A stretch of DNA of 52,747 nucleotides from NCBI GenBank assembly GCA_018435125.1, contig JAHDNZ010000030.1:1-52747 (forward strand), read 5' to 3'. The stretch's first letter is position 1, and the number at the start of each line of letters is the position of its first letter. A program made the translations under genes and the position numbers. This document shows positions 11,152 through 19,156 of the stretch, one piece after another. The notes under the pieces are model-generated. The model was given only the letters and a program-made list of their open reading frames with translations. It was not told the origin of the DNA and made no database searches. This DNA comes from Bacillota bacterium (GTDB lineage Bacteria > Bacillota > DTU065).

Positions 11152-14100
11152 TTAAAACCAAGCCCGCAGTAAATTGCTTAAAGAACTAAGTATGCTAAGA
11201 TAAGCTGCTATCTCAGTTGGATCCAGTTTCTTACTTCTAGCAACATAGATAACATCCCCTGGATAAATCTCGGGGTTTTCGCTAGCACGACCTTCAAAGA
11301 CTAATTTCCCGCTTCCAACAGAAATCAAAGTCTCATCTGAAGGTTCGCCACCTCTATAGATCGTTACCTTTGCCAAATCGGTAAACTTTGTTGGTCCTCC
11401 GGCCATAGCTATCAACTCAACAAGCCTACCTGTCGACGCAACACTAAAACTACCTGGTTTCTCAACTTCACCTAAAACAGTAATGGGTTGAATCTCCCTT
11501 ACTAGAATTGTCTCATTTCCATATAGAGGATAGTTTCCAAGCGGTGCATAATTTACTTCCTCTCCACGTTTGATTTCAATCTTAGTAAGATCGGCTTTGT
11601 TGGTAACACCGCCGGCTAAAGCTACAATGGCCGCTAAATCGTCTCCTTGTTTATAGCTATAGCGACCAGGCTTTTGCACCTGTCCAAAAACAAGAATCTC
11701 GTTTTGAGCTTCAGGAACAAGGATTACTTCTCCTCCAGCTAGAGTTAGATTGCTTACATCGGCTGGATCTTTAATAGCTTCAGCAATACTAAGGTTAATG
11801 AATTGATCCTTGGTGCGTACAGATATTTCGTAAGTTGCCTTGTCGGTTAGCCCACCAGCTAAGCCAATAATGTCCAACAACTTTTGGTCTTTAGCAATTG
11901 TATATAAACCAGGACGAGATACCTCACCCATAATTAATACTTCTTTTTGCCATTCGGGAATTTCCAAAATATCGCCACCATAAAGCAGCTCGTTTTGGGA
12001 CCAGTCAACTTGTTTTTTGACACCATCTCTAATAATAACAGCTTTTTCTAAATCACTTCTATCGGTATATCCACCGGCCATAGCCAGAGCATCACGAACG
12101 GAAAAACCCTCCTGCCAATTGTAGCTTCCGGGTCTTGCTACCATACCAAGCACCACAATTCTCTGGTTAGATGCTCCTATAAACAGAGATTCTCCTCCTC
12201 TAAGAAGTTCTCTGGAATTTATATCTACTTCTTTACTTTGGCCATCGGCAATAATAGTAACATTTTTTGCTGCATCCGGTAGTAGACCACCAGCTAAAGC
12301 AATTGCATCCAAAACAGTCAGACTTTTTTTAAGATCATATAAACCGGGTCTGGTAACTCTACCTGCAATAATTATTTCTTTTATCTCAGGTATAAAGATC
12401 TTATCACCTAGTTTAATAACTTTAGTACCTAAATCAGTTAAAGTTCCTTCAAAAACCGTGTCTTCTCTCTCCAAGCGGATTCTATTTTCATCTGCTTTGG
12501 TTGAGAGTCCGCCACAAAGAGCAATTACTTCGATAAGAGTTTGACCTTCTTTTAAGGTTAAGGTACCCGGATTTCGTACAGCGCCTAAAACCAGAACAGG
12601 ACTCTTTTGCGGTAAATAAATTGTTGTACCGGAAGATATTGGCCTATCTTTATTACTATCCGCAAAGATACTTTGCAGGTCCACTGTCTTTTCTCCGATT
12701 AAAACAGCTTGTAGGTTGGCTGTCTCTTTGGGTCCCCCAGCTAAAGCTAAAGCACTTAAGATTGTTTGTCCGTCTTGATAGTTATAGCTTCCTGGCTTTG
12801 CTACTTCACCTAAAACTATAATCATTTCAGATGAAGTTCCTACAAAAAGCGATTCCCCACCTAATAACGGTTCTCTTGAATTTGCTGGGACCTGGTAGGT
12901 CTGTCCATCCTTAAACAAGGAAATTGTATTGGCAGCATCACTTAAAAGGCCTCCTGCCAAAGCCAAGACATCAGAAACAGTAAGCCCGGATTTTAACTCA
13001 TATAAACCAGGTCTTGCCACTTTACCAGAAACCACAACCTGCTTTTTCTCTGAAACAGTAATTGTATCACCGAACTTGACTTCTTTTGCCCCTAGTTCGG
13101 CTAATGAGCCTTCGAAAACCTCACTTTCCCGCCTTATAGATATTCTCTCAGGATCAGCTCTTTCTGTAAGTCCTCCGGAAAGTGCGATCAGCTCTAGAAT
13201 TGTCTGACCTTCAGAAGGTATAATACTGCCTGGATTTTTTACTAATCCTAAAACTATTACCGGACTCTTTTTGGGTATATAAACTGTTGCACCGATTGAT
13301 AAATCAATATCTTTTTGAGGATTTGTAATTATTTCAAATACGTCGATTTTTTTATCATTGATGGCTACTTCTTTTAAATTAGCATTATTTGTAGGTCCAC
13401 CTGCTACAGCTAAGGCACTTAGTAGCGTCTGGGCCTGCGAATAGGTATAATGACCGGGTTTTGCGACTTCGCCTAATATTAAAACCATATCTTTGGCAAT
13501 ATCTATAAACAAAGATTCTCCACCCTGAAGAGGATCTCTTGCTTTGGTAACAGTATCATAGCTTGTTCCTGACTTAAAAACAGTAACTGTATTTGAAGCC
13601 TCCGGTAATAATCCTCCGGCTAAAGCAATAACATCGGCTACACTCATACCGTCTTTTATCTGGTAAGCTCCGGGGCGAACGACCTTGCCTGCAATAACTA
13701 CTTGTTTCTTTTCAGCGACAATAATAACGTCTCCAGGTTGAACTGTTTTTTCGCTTAACTCCACAAGATGGTTTTCTAAAACAATGCCTTCTCTGTTTAC
13801 ACAAATGTTATTTTCATCTGCACTAGCTGTTAAGCCTCCAGCTAGAGCAATAACATCTAAAACAGTCTGGCCTTCTTTCTGGTTATAAGTACCTGGATTT
13901 TTTACAGCTCCTAAAATTAATACTGGTCTGGCACCCAGTACATTAATCGTCTCACCTGAAGTAAGTTTTTTGTCTAGTTTTGGATCCTTAAGTATCTGAT
14001 CTATATCCACCTGTTCACTACCTAGTTGGACATTTCTTAGATCAGCTGTTGGCAATGGCCCCCCTGCAATGGCCAAAGCATCCAATAGAGTGCTTCCTGC

Positions 14101-14460
14101 CTCTAAATTATAAAAACCGGGTTTGGCAACTTGGCCTAAAATTTGAACTCGAAAAGTGCGATATTTAATAATTTGCACTGTAACTAATGGTTCCTTAATA
14201 TACGGTTCAAATCTATGTGCTATCTCTGCTTCAACCTCAGTCAGAGTCAGGTTGTTAACATCAAGTTGACCAGCTATAGGAATAGCTATACGGCCATCGG
14301 GACCTACTATTACTTCTGTTTTAAAATCAGGTCTTTCCCAGACTGTAATTAAAAGATTATCTCCAGGCCCTAATCTGTATAAATCAGCAGACCAAACATT
14401 GCTAGTTAGTAATAAAAATAATAACAGAAAAAAACTACACAATTTGAACCTTTTGTGCAT
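11152..14460 (-). CDS. Giant SLBB-repeat polysaccharide export protein
   Basis: 1102 residues from the ATG at 14460, chosen for its SD (GGAGGT, 6 nt) and an immediate signal peptide; the frame runs open to 14508. After the leader comes a poly-export domain (LYRLGPGDNLLITVWERPDF, DGRIAIPIAGQ). Thirteen SLBB repeats follow, each marked by G-x-V-x-x-PG-x-Y and about 20 residues later a (A/S/C)GG. Wza-type export proteins usually carry two or three. The repeats come in a higher-order period of three (AKPG, KNPG, RPG types). The likely location is periplasm/OM, forming or gating a polysaccharide conduit or binding glycans. There is no lipobox and no C-terminal amphipathic export helix, so a channel role is not assured. 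The family is certain; the role is inferred. Confidence 0.85.
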   Translation of the reverse strand: MHKRFKLCSFFLLLFLLLTSNVWSADLYRLGPGDNLLITVWERPDFKTEVIVGPDGRIAIPIAGQLDVNNLTLTEVEAEIAHRFEPYIKEPLVTVQIIKYRTFRVQILGQVAKPGFYNLEAGSTLLDALAIAGGPLPTADLRNVQLGSEQVDIDQILKDPKLDKKLTSGETINVLGARPVLILGAVKNPGTYNQKEGQTVLDVIALAGGLTASADENNICVNREGIVLENHLVELSEKTVQPGDVIIVAEKKQVVIAGKVVRPGAYQIKDGMSVADVIALAGGLLPEASNTVTVFKSGTSYDTVTKARDPLQGGESLFIDIAKDMVLILGEVAKPGHYTYSQAQTLLSALAVAGGPTNNANLKEVAINDKKIDVFEIITNPQKDIDLSIGATVYIPKKSPVIVLGLVKNPGSIIPSEGQTILELIALSGGLTERADPERISIRRESEVFEGSLAELGAKEVKFGDTITVSEKKQVVVSGKVARPGLYELKSGLTVSDVLALAGGLLSDAANTISLFKDGQTYQVPANSREPLLGGESLFVGTSSEMIIVLGEVAKPGSYNYQDGQTILSALALAGGPKETANLQAVLIGEKTVDLQSIFADSNKDRPISSGTTIYLPQKSPVLVLGAVRNPGTLTLKEGQTLIEVIALCGGLSTKADENRIRLEREDTVFEGTLTDLGTKVIKLGDKIFIPEIKEIIIAGRVTRPGLYDLKKSLTVLDAIALAGGLLPDAAKNVTIIADGQSKEVDINSRELLRGGESLFIGASNQRIVVLGMVARPGSYNWQEGFSVRDALAMAGGYTDRSDLEKAVIIRDGVKKQVDWSQNELLYGGDILEIPEWQKEVLIMGEVSRPGLYTIAKDQKLLDIIGLAGGLTDKATYEISVRTKDQFINLSIAEAIKDPADVSNLTLAGGEVILVPEAQNEILVFGQVQKPGRYSYKQGDDLAAIVALAGGVTNKADLTKIEIKRGEEVNYAPLGNYPLYGNETILVREIQPITVLGEVEKPGSFSVASTGRLVELIAMAGGPTKFTDLAKVTIYRGGEPSDETLISVGSGKLVFEGRASENPEIYPGDVIYVARSKKLDPTEIAAYLSILSSLSNLLRAWF
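12160..14148 (-). repeat. Three tandem ~221-residue super-repeats of SLBB domains
   Basis: The (V)A(K/R)PG motif that opens each triplet falls at residues 111, 332, 553 and 773 of the 1102-residue protein, spaced 221, 221 and 220. Each unit holds three SLBB domains of distinct type, and the linkers are also conserved, for example GGESLF at the end of each third domain. The DNA itself has diverged. This points to duplication of a three-domain block rather than of single domains. Confidence 0.85.
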
Positions 14461-14549
14461 TATACTACCTCCATGTTTAGAAACTATATGCTTTTTTAGT
14501 TTCAACACTTACACATTAATTCCTGCACTGTAATCAATTACCTTTAATT

Positions 14550-14576
14550 AGAGCCGCTGAGAAACTCAGCGGCTCT
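14550..14576 (-). terminator. Perfect 12-bp hairpin between the secreted repeat protein and the SLBB gene
   Basis: AGAGCCGCTGAG and CTCAGCGGCTCT flank an AAA loop, 17 nt after the 14593 stop. The following minus-strand sequence (TAATTAAAGG) is a poor U-tract, so termination may be partial and let transcription continue into the SLBB gene. Confidence 0.55.
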
Positions 14577-14592
14577 TGAAGGTTAATTTTAT

Positions 14593-15507
14593 CTAAAAAT
14601 AAACACCGGTAACCAAAACATCATACCTTACTTCAAGTGATAATTTGATACCACTTGGAATAACAAGCTCTTTACCCTTTACAAAAAACCCTACCGATAG
14701 GCTACCCTGATTGAAAATAACCGCCCCATCTACAGAAGGAGATGCAACAATATTTTGGTTCTTCGAGTTAAATTCTTTGATAGTTCTATCGGTCATTCCT
14801 ACTTTAAGATTAGTTTCATCGATAGCTTCAAGATTAGTAAAGGATATCTCCATACTGCCTCCTTTGCCAAGGTTACCAGATGGCGAAACATTGAGAACTG
14901 AGCCTCGTCCTTGCCGGCCGGCTGGAATAACTACTTTGCCGTTTACCTTAATATCCTCAGCAACGGTAAAACTTACAACTGCACCAGCATTAGTCTTCTC
15001 AGAATCTAAAGTTGTATCTAAATTAACAATCACTATAGTTCCAGCTGGTATCTTTATACTTTCGGTTCTAAAAGTGCCGGCTGGAAATATATCGCTACTA
15101 ATTTTATTTACACGTGAAAAGATTGTACCTAATTGCTTTTCACCGTAAAACTGTTGTTCAATCTCATTTAGACGCGTAATAACCGATACACTTGAAAGCT
15201 TTTTAAATAAAGCCCATTCTATGACATTGAGCCTAAGCTTAACTGAACCTTCAGGGAAACTTTCACCCTTAACATAATTATAAGCATCAGCAATACGAGC
15301 TACAAACGCACCCTCATTAACTTTACCAAAAATATCTTCTTCAATACGACCTAATCTTGTAGCAAATGGACCTGGATTAGCTTCTCCATATAGAGAAATT
15401 TCTATTTCTTCAAGGGCTCTCTGTGGAGGTGGCATTTCCACTGCTAACGAAGAAAAAGGCATAATAAAAAACAATGCGAATAAAAAGAAAGCTGTCAATT
15501 TTCTCAT
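14593..15507 (-). CDS. Secreted repeat protein, unknown function
   Basis: 304 residues with a signal peptide (cleavage likely after SSLA). Residues 32-140 contain about four copies of a ~21-40 residue motif, L-x-x-IE-x-x-(L/I)(Y/F)G-x-x-x-x-G-x-(F)-x-x-R(L/V). Residues 150-304 form a beta-rich domain with IPAGTIVIVNLDTTLDSEKT and VVIPAGRQGRGSV, resembling the 'AGT.. / V..GKVVIPAG' domain seen in many envelope proteins of unknown function. SD AAGGAGG. It lies 14 nt after the putative barrel gene and before the SLBB gene, so an envelope or polysaccharide role is plausible. I cannot name it. Confidence 0.6.
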   Translation of the reverse strand: MRKLTAFFLFALFFIMPFSSLAVEMPPPQRALEEIEISLYGEANPGPFATRLGRIEEDIFGKVNEGAFVARIADAYNYVKGESFPEGSVKLRLNVIEWALFKKLSSVSVITRLNEIEQQFYGEKQLGTIFSRVNKISSDIFPAGTFRTESIKIPAGTIVIVNLDTTLDSEKTNAGAVVSFTVAEDIKVNGKVVIPAGRQGRGSVLNVSPSGNLGKGGSMEISFTNLEAIDETNLKVGMTDRTIKEFNSKNQNIVASPSVDGAVIFNQGSLSVGFFVKGKELVIPSGIKLSLEVRYDVLVTGVYF

Positions 15508-15521
15508 TCTAGTTCCTCCTT

Positions 15522-16769
15522 TTAAAACTGTATGCTAATTTCTGCTGTAGCTAAGTTTTCATCAGCTGTCTTGCCTGTGCTTTTTTCGGAAGAAGTTACC
15601 AAGCGATAAGCTAAATTAATATAAGTACTTTCATTGATATCATAGCCGAGTTTTAAATTTGCAGTATTGCTTTGTGATTCGTTTTCCTTGTTGTAATAAT
15701 GATAATCGGCTTCAATACTTGCCTGTAAGATATCTATTTTGATACCTGCAGAGGCACCTTTTGTTGTGGCAAGTCCTTTTTCAGTATCCTTAACTTCGCC
15801 GTAGAGCAAGCCAGCTTTTAATATAGCCCACTGCCATATAGGAATCCCGACGACCAAAGAAGTTACCTGTGGAAGCTCAATTTTTTCTTTGCTAGTTGGT
15901 GGTATGGCAAAAGGAGGTTCGGGATTATAGATTTTGCTTCCGTCTTCTGTTATATAAGAATACAAAGGAGTATCTAAGTATGTAGCTAGTTCAACTTCTC
16001 CAAGTTTTACGGTAAAACCTAGTTCGGGAATTTCAAACGGTTTATTTCCCAGCCAGCTTTTTCTGGTGTTATAACTTGCTCCTAATTCAACAGGGCCAAC
16101 CTTCCAAGCGGCTTGAAATTTATAAGGTTGTGTTTGTGAATTAGACAAAGCCCCTTCTAAAAAGACCTGACCTAGTTGAACTTCGCCTGTAAGTTCATGT
16201 TTGCCTAATTGAGACATATTAACATAATCTAGTCTGAAGCGGGCCCAGTCGGTAAGCTCTTCGGTGTAACTTGCTACAAATGGTCTAATCATTTCTGAAA
16301 ATATCTGAACTAACTCAGTGTCTATATTCCATAAACTATATAATGCAACTTGGTTTTTTTCCTGATATACGGCAAATTGGCCAAAGTAAAAACCGTAACC
16401 AAGATCGTTAAGCTCATTGCGATATTTAAAAGTTAACCCCATTAATGTTTGGACTGTCTCCGTAGTCAGATTTGGACAGCGTGATTTTATCTCAGGCATT
16501 TTGTCAATAAGCGCAGGTAAATCAACTACTAAACGTTCATAATTGCCTTCGAGATTAGAACCAGTAACTCTTTTCCATGCTCTGCCTATTAGATTTGCAA
16601 GCTCATACGAACTAGTATTATCTGATTTTAAAACCGCACTTGCTTCCTGCGGGTGCAAAAGCCCCGAAACCACTAAAATATTTAGGTCATTTTTGTCATT
16701 TTTGGCTAAAATAATCCCTGAACACAGGATAACGATAACCAATATAAGGATCTCAAAATTATTTCTCAT
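15522..16769 (-). CDS. Putative outer-membrane beta-barrel protein with SLH-like N-terminus
   Basis: 415 residues from the ATG at 16769; the frame is open to 16802 but lacks a leader-like start there. A signal peptide is followed by a helical region (SSYELANLIGRAWKRV) reminiscent of a degenerate SLH motif. From about residue 170 there are alternating hydrophobic strands with aromatic girdles (YKFQAAWKVGPVELGASY, LKLGYDINESTYINLAYRL). It ends in EISIQF, the C-terminal Phe expected of Bam-inserted barrels. Probably an OM porin-like or structural barrel. The family is not recognised. Confidence 0.55.
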   Translation of the reverse strand: MRNNFEILILVIVILCSGIILAKNDKNDLNILVVSGLLHPQEASAVLKSDNTSSYELANLIGRAWKRVTGSNLEGNYERLVVDLPALIDKMPEIKSRCPNLTTETVQTLMGLTFKYRNELNDLGYGFYFGQFAVYQEKNQVALYSLWNIDTELVQIFSEMIRPFVASYTEELTDWARFRLDYVNMSQLGKHELTGEVQLGQVFLEGALSNSQTQPYKFQAAWKVGPVELGASYNTRKSWLGNKPFEIPELGFTVKLGEVELATYLDTPLYSYITEDGSKIYNPEPPFAIPPTSKEKIELPQVTSLVVGIPIWQWAILKAGLLYGEVKDTEKGLATTKGASAGIKIDILQASIEADYHYYNKENESQSNTANLKLGYDINESTYINLAYRLVTSSEKSTGKTADENLATAEISIQF

Positions 16770-16859
16770 AACTTTTCCACCATCTTGCCGTTTAGTGAAC
16801 ACTTTGAATAAAAACTATAGAGTATTTAAAAATTCTCTTATCAGTAAGGATTTTCCTTC

Positions 16860-17264
16860 TTAGGTATCTTTTTTATATGTATTTACTTCTTTAAAATACC
16901 TCTTTATTAAAACTCTTGCTGCATAATCATCAATCGGACGTTGGGGAAAACGCAGACCATATGGCAGCAGAATCTGCCAGCCATACCCATTCTCCATAAA
17001 ATAGAGTTTTCTCGCTTCTATTGTAGAAAAACTTTCTTTCACAACTACAGTCTTAAGTCCCATTTGTTCTAGTATTTGGATGTACTTCTTGGAGGTAGTG
17101 CCATCACCTATAATGACAGTAATATCGTGTCTTTTTATTAGATCATATAGTTCTTCTTCAAAGTCCTGCGGCGACACTATTTTTTGTAGAATAACCTTGC
17201 CTTGATTATCTGTTAATGCTAGACCACATTTATCTTTACCAGGATCTATGCCTAAAAAGTACAT
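16860..17264 (-). CDS. YqgF/RuvX-like RNase H-fold protein
   Basis: 134 residues. FLGIDPGKDKCGLAL supplies the first acidic residue of an RNase H-like fold, KESFSTIEARKLYF resembles the DER-x-(T/S)T-x-x-A element of YqgF, and PIDDYAARVL ends the fold with the last acidic residues. The known family processes pre-16S rRNA or resolves Holliday junctions, but this is a divergent branch (KES instead of DER). The SD AAGGAGGTG before the ATG is strong. It is followed after a short gap by the barrel gene. A cytoplasmic gene inside an envelope cluster. Confidence 0.7.
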   Translation of the reverse strand: MYFLGIDPGKDKCGLALTDNQGKVILQKIVSPQDFEEELYDLIKRHDITVIIGDGTTSKKYIQILEQMGLKTVVVKESFSTIEARKLYFMENGYGWQILLPYGLRFPQRPIDDYAARVLIKRYFKEVNTYKKDT

Positions 17265-17352
17265 CCCTAAACACCTCCTTTAATGTTTTTTACGATCTTA
17301 ATAGATTTATTCATACTTTATTAGGGTGTCTTTTTTTAGCTCAAGCTCATTA

Positions 17353-17381
17353 AAAAAGCGGTGGCAATGCCACCGCTTTTT
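17353..17381. terminator. Strong intrinsic terminator after the SLH tether gene
   Basis: AAAAAGCGGTGGC and GCCACCGCTTTTT pair perfectly around a 3-nt loop, with T-runs on both strands, so it may act in both directions. It starts 12 nt past the stop of the SLH gene on the minus strand. Confidence 0.85.
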
Positions 17382-17392
17382 ATCTACAGGTT

Positions 17393-18460
17393 TTATGGGA
17401 TAACAAAACCAACTATAATACCTGCAATACCTGCCAAAAGACCAAGAATCGCAATTGTTCTTGTAGTCTTAAGGTCTTTTTCCATTTTTATGAGCTTATC
17501 GTTTTGTTCGTCAAGTTTAGTTTGCATTTCGTTAACGCGGTTACTAGTTGCATATTTCTTCTCTAGATCCTCTTGTACAGTAGCTATCTTAGCGTTGCTT
17601 TCTTCTATTTTGGAATCTGTGTAGGTAATAGCTTTTGATTCAGCGGTTTTGAGGTTCTCTAACAGAGTATTAACCTTTGCATTAACTTCTTCCAAATCTT
17701 TATCAGTTTCAATAGTATATACTTCAAATATTCTAAATAAGTTTTCTGAAACTTTTGTATTACTTTCTATCCTTTTGCTTAAATAAGTTACATCCTCATC
17801 AAGTTTAACGTCCAAGCTAAATATCTCATTAGAAAGCTCTTGTTTTGTAGCTTTTAACTCTTTATCATTTTCTTCGTCATACATTTCCAATAACCTAAAT
17901 AAGTTTTCCGAGAGTTTCTTGTTACTTTCTACTTTTTTGCTTAGAAAAGTTACTTCTTCGTCAAGTGTAATGTCTGTTTCTTGGATCTTTTTCTCTAAAG
18001 CAACTAATTTCTCAGCATTGTTCTGATTATATTCATTAATAATTGCCTTAACTTCATCTGCTGTTAAACCTGCGAACTCATGTACTATATGCTTTTCAAT
18101 AATTTTTTCAACTGGTTTTTCAATGTATTCTTTCTCGACAATTTTAGTTACTTCGACTGGTTCTTGAACAGTTCTCTCTATAATTGTCTTTTCGATTACA
18201 GGCTGAACTGGCTGATTAATTGTTACAGGTTGCTGGACTATTTTTTCCACGACAGTTGCTGGCTGTTGTACAATTCTATCTAAAACTTTAGCGACTAAAA
18301 CAGCTACAGAATACCTATTCATCGGCTCGCTACCATGGTAATTACCGTCTGGCATACCAGAAATTAAACCTTCGTCAACAAGCTTTGTTATTGCCTCATA
18401 TGCCCAGTGATCTGAAGGAATATCAGGGAACTGAGCTGATGCAACAAAGCTAAAACACAT
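17393..18460 (-). CDS. Omp-alpha-like SLH/coiled-coil outer-membrane tether
   Basis: 355 residues as drawn from the ATG at 18460. A remnant signal peptide (FVASAQ) precedes one SLH domain, residues 11-63 (DIPSDHWAYEAITKLVDEG ... MPDGNYHGSEPMNRY), which binds secondary cell-wall polymer or modified peptidoglycan. A Val/Pro/Glu-rich linker (65-125) leads to a long coiled coil (130-333) containing a 54-residue tandem duplication (165-, 219-; LDEEVTFLSKKVESN / LDEDVTYLSKRIESN). A C-terminal hydrophobic, Gly-rich helix (335-355) completes it. This architecture matches Omp-alpha of Thermotoga, which spans the periplasm and holds the OM to the wall. The natural start appears to be an ATG at 18506-18508 with a GGAGGGGG SD, but codon 3 from there is TAG. 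From 18460 the leader is too short. Confidence 0.75.
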   Translation of the reverse strand: MCFSFVASAQFPDIPSDHWAYEAITKLVDEGLISGMPDGNYHGSEPMNRYSVAVLVAKVLDRIVQQPATVVEKIVQQPVTINQPVQPVIEKTIIERTVQEPVEVTKIVEKEYIEKPVEKIIEKHIVHEFAGLTADEVKAIINEYNQNNAEKLVALEKKIQETDITLDEEVTFLSKKVESNKKLSENLFRLLEMYDEENDKELKATKQELSNEIFSLDVKLDEDVTYLSKRIESNTKVSENLFRIFEVYTIETDKDLEEVNAKVNTLLENLKTAESKAITYTDSKIEESNAKIATVQEDLEKKYATSNRVNEMQTKLDEQNDKLIKMEKDLKTTRTIAILGLLAGIAGIIVGFVIP

Positions 18461-18508
18461 AATAGTAAAAACTACAACTGCCAGAACTTTGGTAAAACGC
18501 TATCTCAT
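18461..18508 (-). other. Signal-peptide leader of the SLH tether interrupted by an in-frame TAG
   Basis: Reading from ATG 18508-18506 in frame with the tether gene gives M-R-stop-RFTKVLAVVVFTI and then MCFSFVASA, a near-perfect signal peptide broken only by TAG at 18500-18502. The SD GGAGGGGG lies about 9 nt upstream of that ATG. It could be a nonsense mutation, a base-calling or population variant, stop-codon readthrough, or start at a non-ATG codon such as CTG 18482-18484, which has no SD. Confidence 0.75.
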
Positions 18509-18567
18509 ATGCACTTACCCCCTCCGGTTATGTTAAAAAAAAATCAAATTACTGAGAACATAAAATC

Positions 18568-18595
18568 AGCATAACGATTTAATTACTGTTCTCAA
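18568..18595 (-). promoter_or_regulatory. Promoter candidate for the SLH tether gene, overlapping an inverted repeat
   Basis: On the minus strand TTGAGA (18590-18595) and TATGCT (18568-18573) are 16 nt apart. TGAGAACA (18553-18560) and TGTTCTCA (18587-18594) form an 8-bp dyad spanning this candidate. The rest of the 306-nt gap (18509-18814) is AT-rich, with only the hairpin at 18771-18801 recognised. Confidence 0.35.
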
Positions 18596-18770
18596 ACTCA
18601 AACCTAAAAATAAAATACGACTGGAATAGTAGCCACTTTAACTACCTATACAATACTATTCTGCAGTTCAAAGGTATTTCCTTCCTTTAATATTGAATTT
18701 ATTAATCAGCTTCTTTATGCCCAGAGAATTATTATACAGAAAAAGCAGCTTCTACCAGATAAAAATCGCT

Positions 18771-18801
18771 AAATCTAGGAGAGTTAAACTCTCCCAGATT
18801 T
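18771..18801 (-). terminator. Terminator after the small SLH-like gene
   Basis: AAATCT-GGAGAGTT and AACTCTCC-AGATTT pair with one internal mismatch, followed on the minus strand by AGCGATTTTTATC. It lies 14 nt past the 18815 stop. Confidence 0.65.
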
Positions 18802-18814
18802 ACTCTTAGCTATA

Positions 18815-19099
18815 TTAATACCCAAGTTTGTTTAGTTCCCAAGAAACATCTTTAATAATGTCTTTCAATTCTGGCTTCAAAAAAGGATATTCTCCTAATA
18901 GTCTACCTAAAATAACTGCAAATTCCATCCGGCTTAAATCCGTAATTTGCAAAGCCTTAGTATAAGTTGGTACTTTGGGTAGGGTTCTAGTGACTTGCAA
19001 AACTTGTAAACGATAGTTCTTTTGAATAGGTTTGGCCATGGTTATACTAGAGCAAAAGAATAAAATGATTAGTACTATGAACAGCGACTTTAGGCGCAT
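18815..19099 (-). CDS. Small secreted protein with degenerate SLH-like segment
   Basis: 94 residues: a signal peptide (about 22 residues, ITMA cleavage) and then a ~70-residue mature part. The segment ITDLSRMEFAVILGRLL resembles the 'itRaEfA.lLaraL' half of an SLH domain, but the preceding D-x-x-HWA part is absent. The SD AAAAGGGGGGAG precedes the ATG. It lies just downstream of the DUF3084 gene and upstream of the SLH tether, so it may modulate wall attachment. No family recognised. Confidence 0.55.
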   Translation of the reverse strand: MRLKSLFIVLIILFFCSSITMAKPIQKNYRLQVLQVTRTLPKVPTYTKALQITDLSRMEFAVILGRLLGEYPFLKPELKDIIKDVSWELNKLGY

Positions 19100-19156
19100 A
19101 TTTCTCCCCCCTTTTATAATATTTTAATTAAAAGGAGTAAGAAACCTGCAAGAGTT

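Noticed and set aside
12160-14148. CRISPR or DNA-level tandem repeat
   Set aside because: The periodicity is in the protein (SLBB domains); the DNA units have diverged and there are no short identical repeats with spacers.
14711-15148. 145-residue plus-strand frame opposite the secreted repeat protein
   Set aside because: Antisense shadow with no SD; the minus-strand gene has a signal peptide, SD and repeats.
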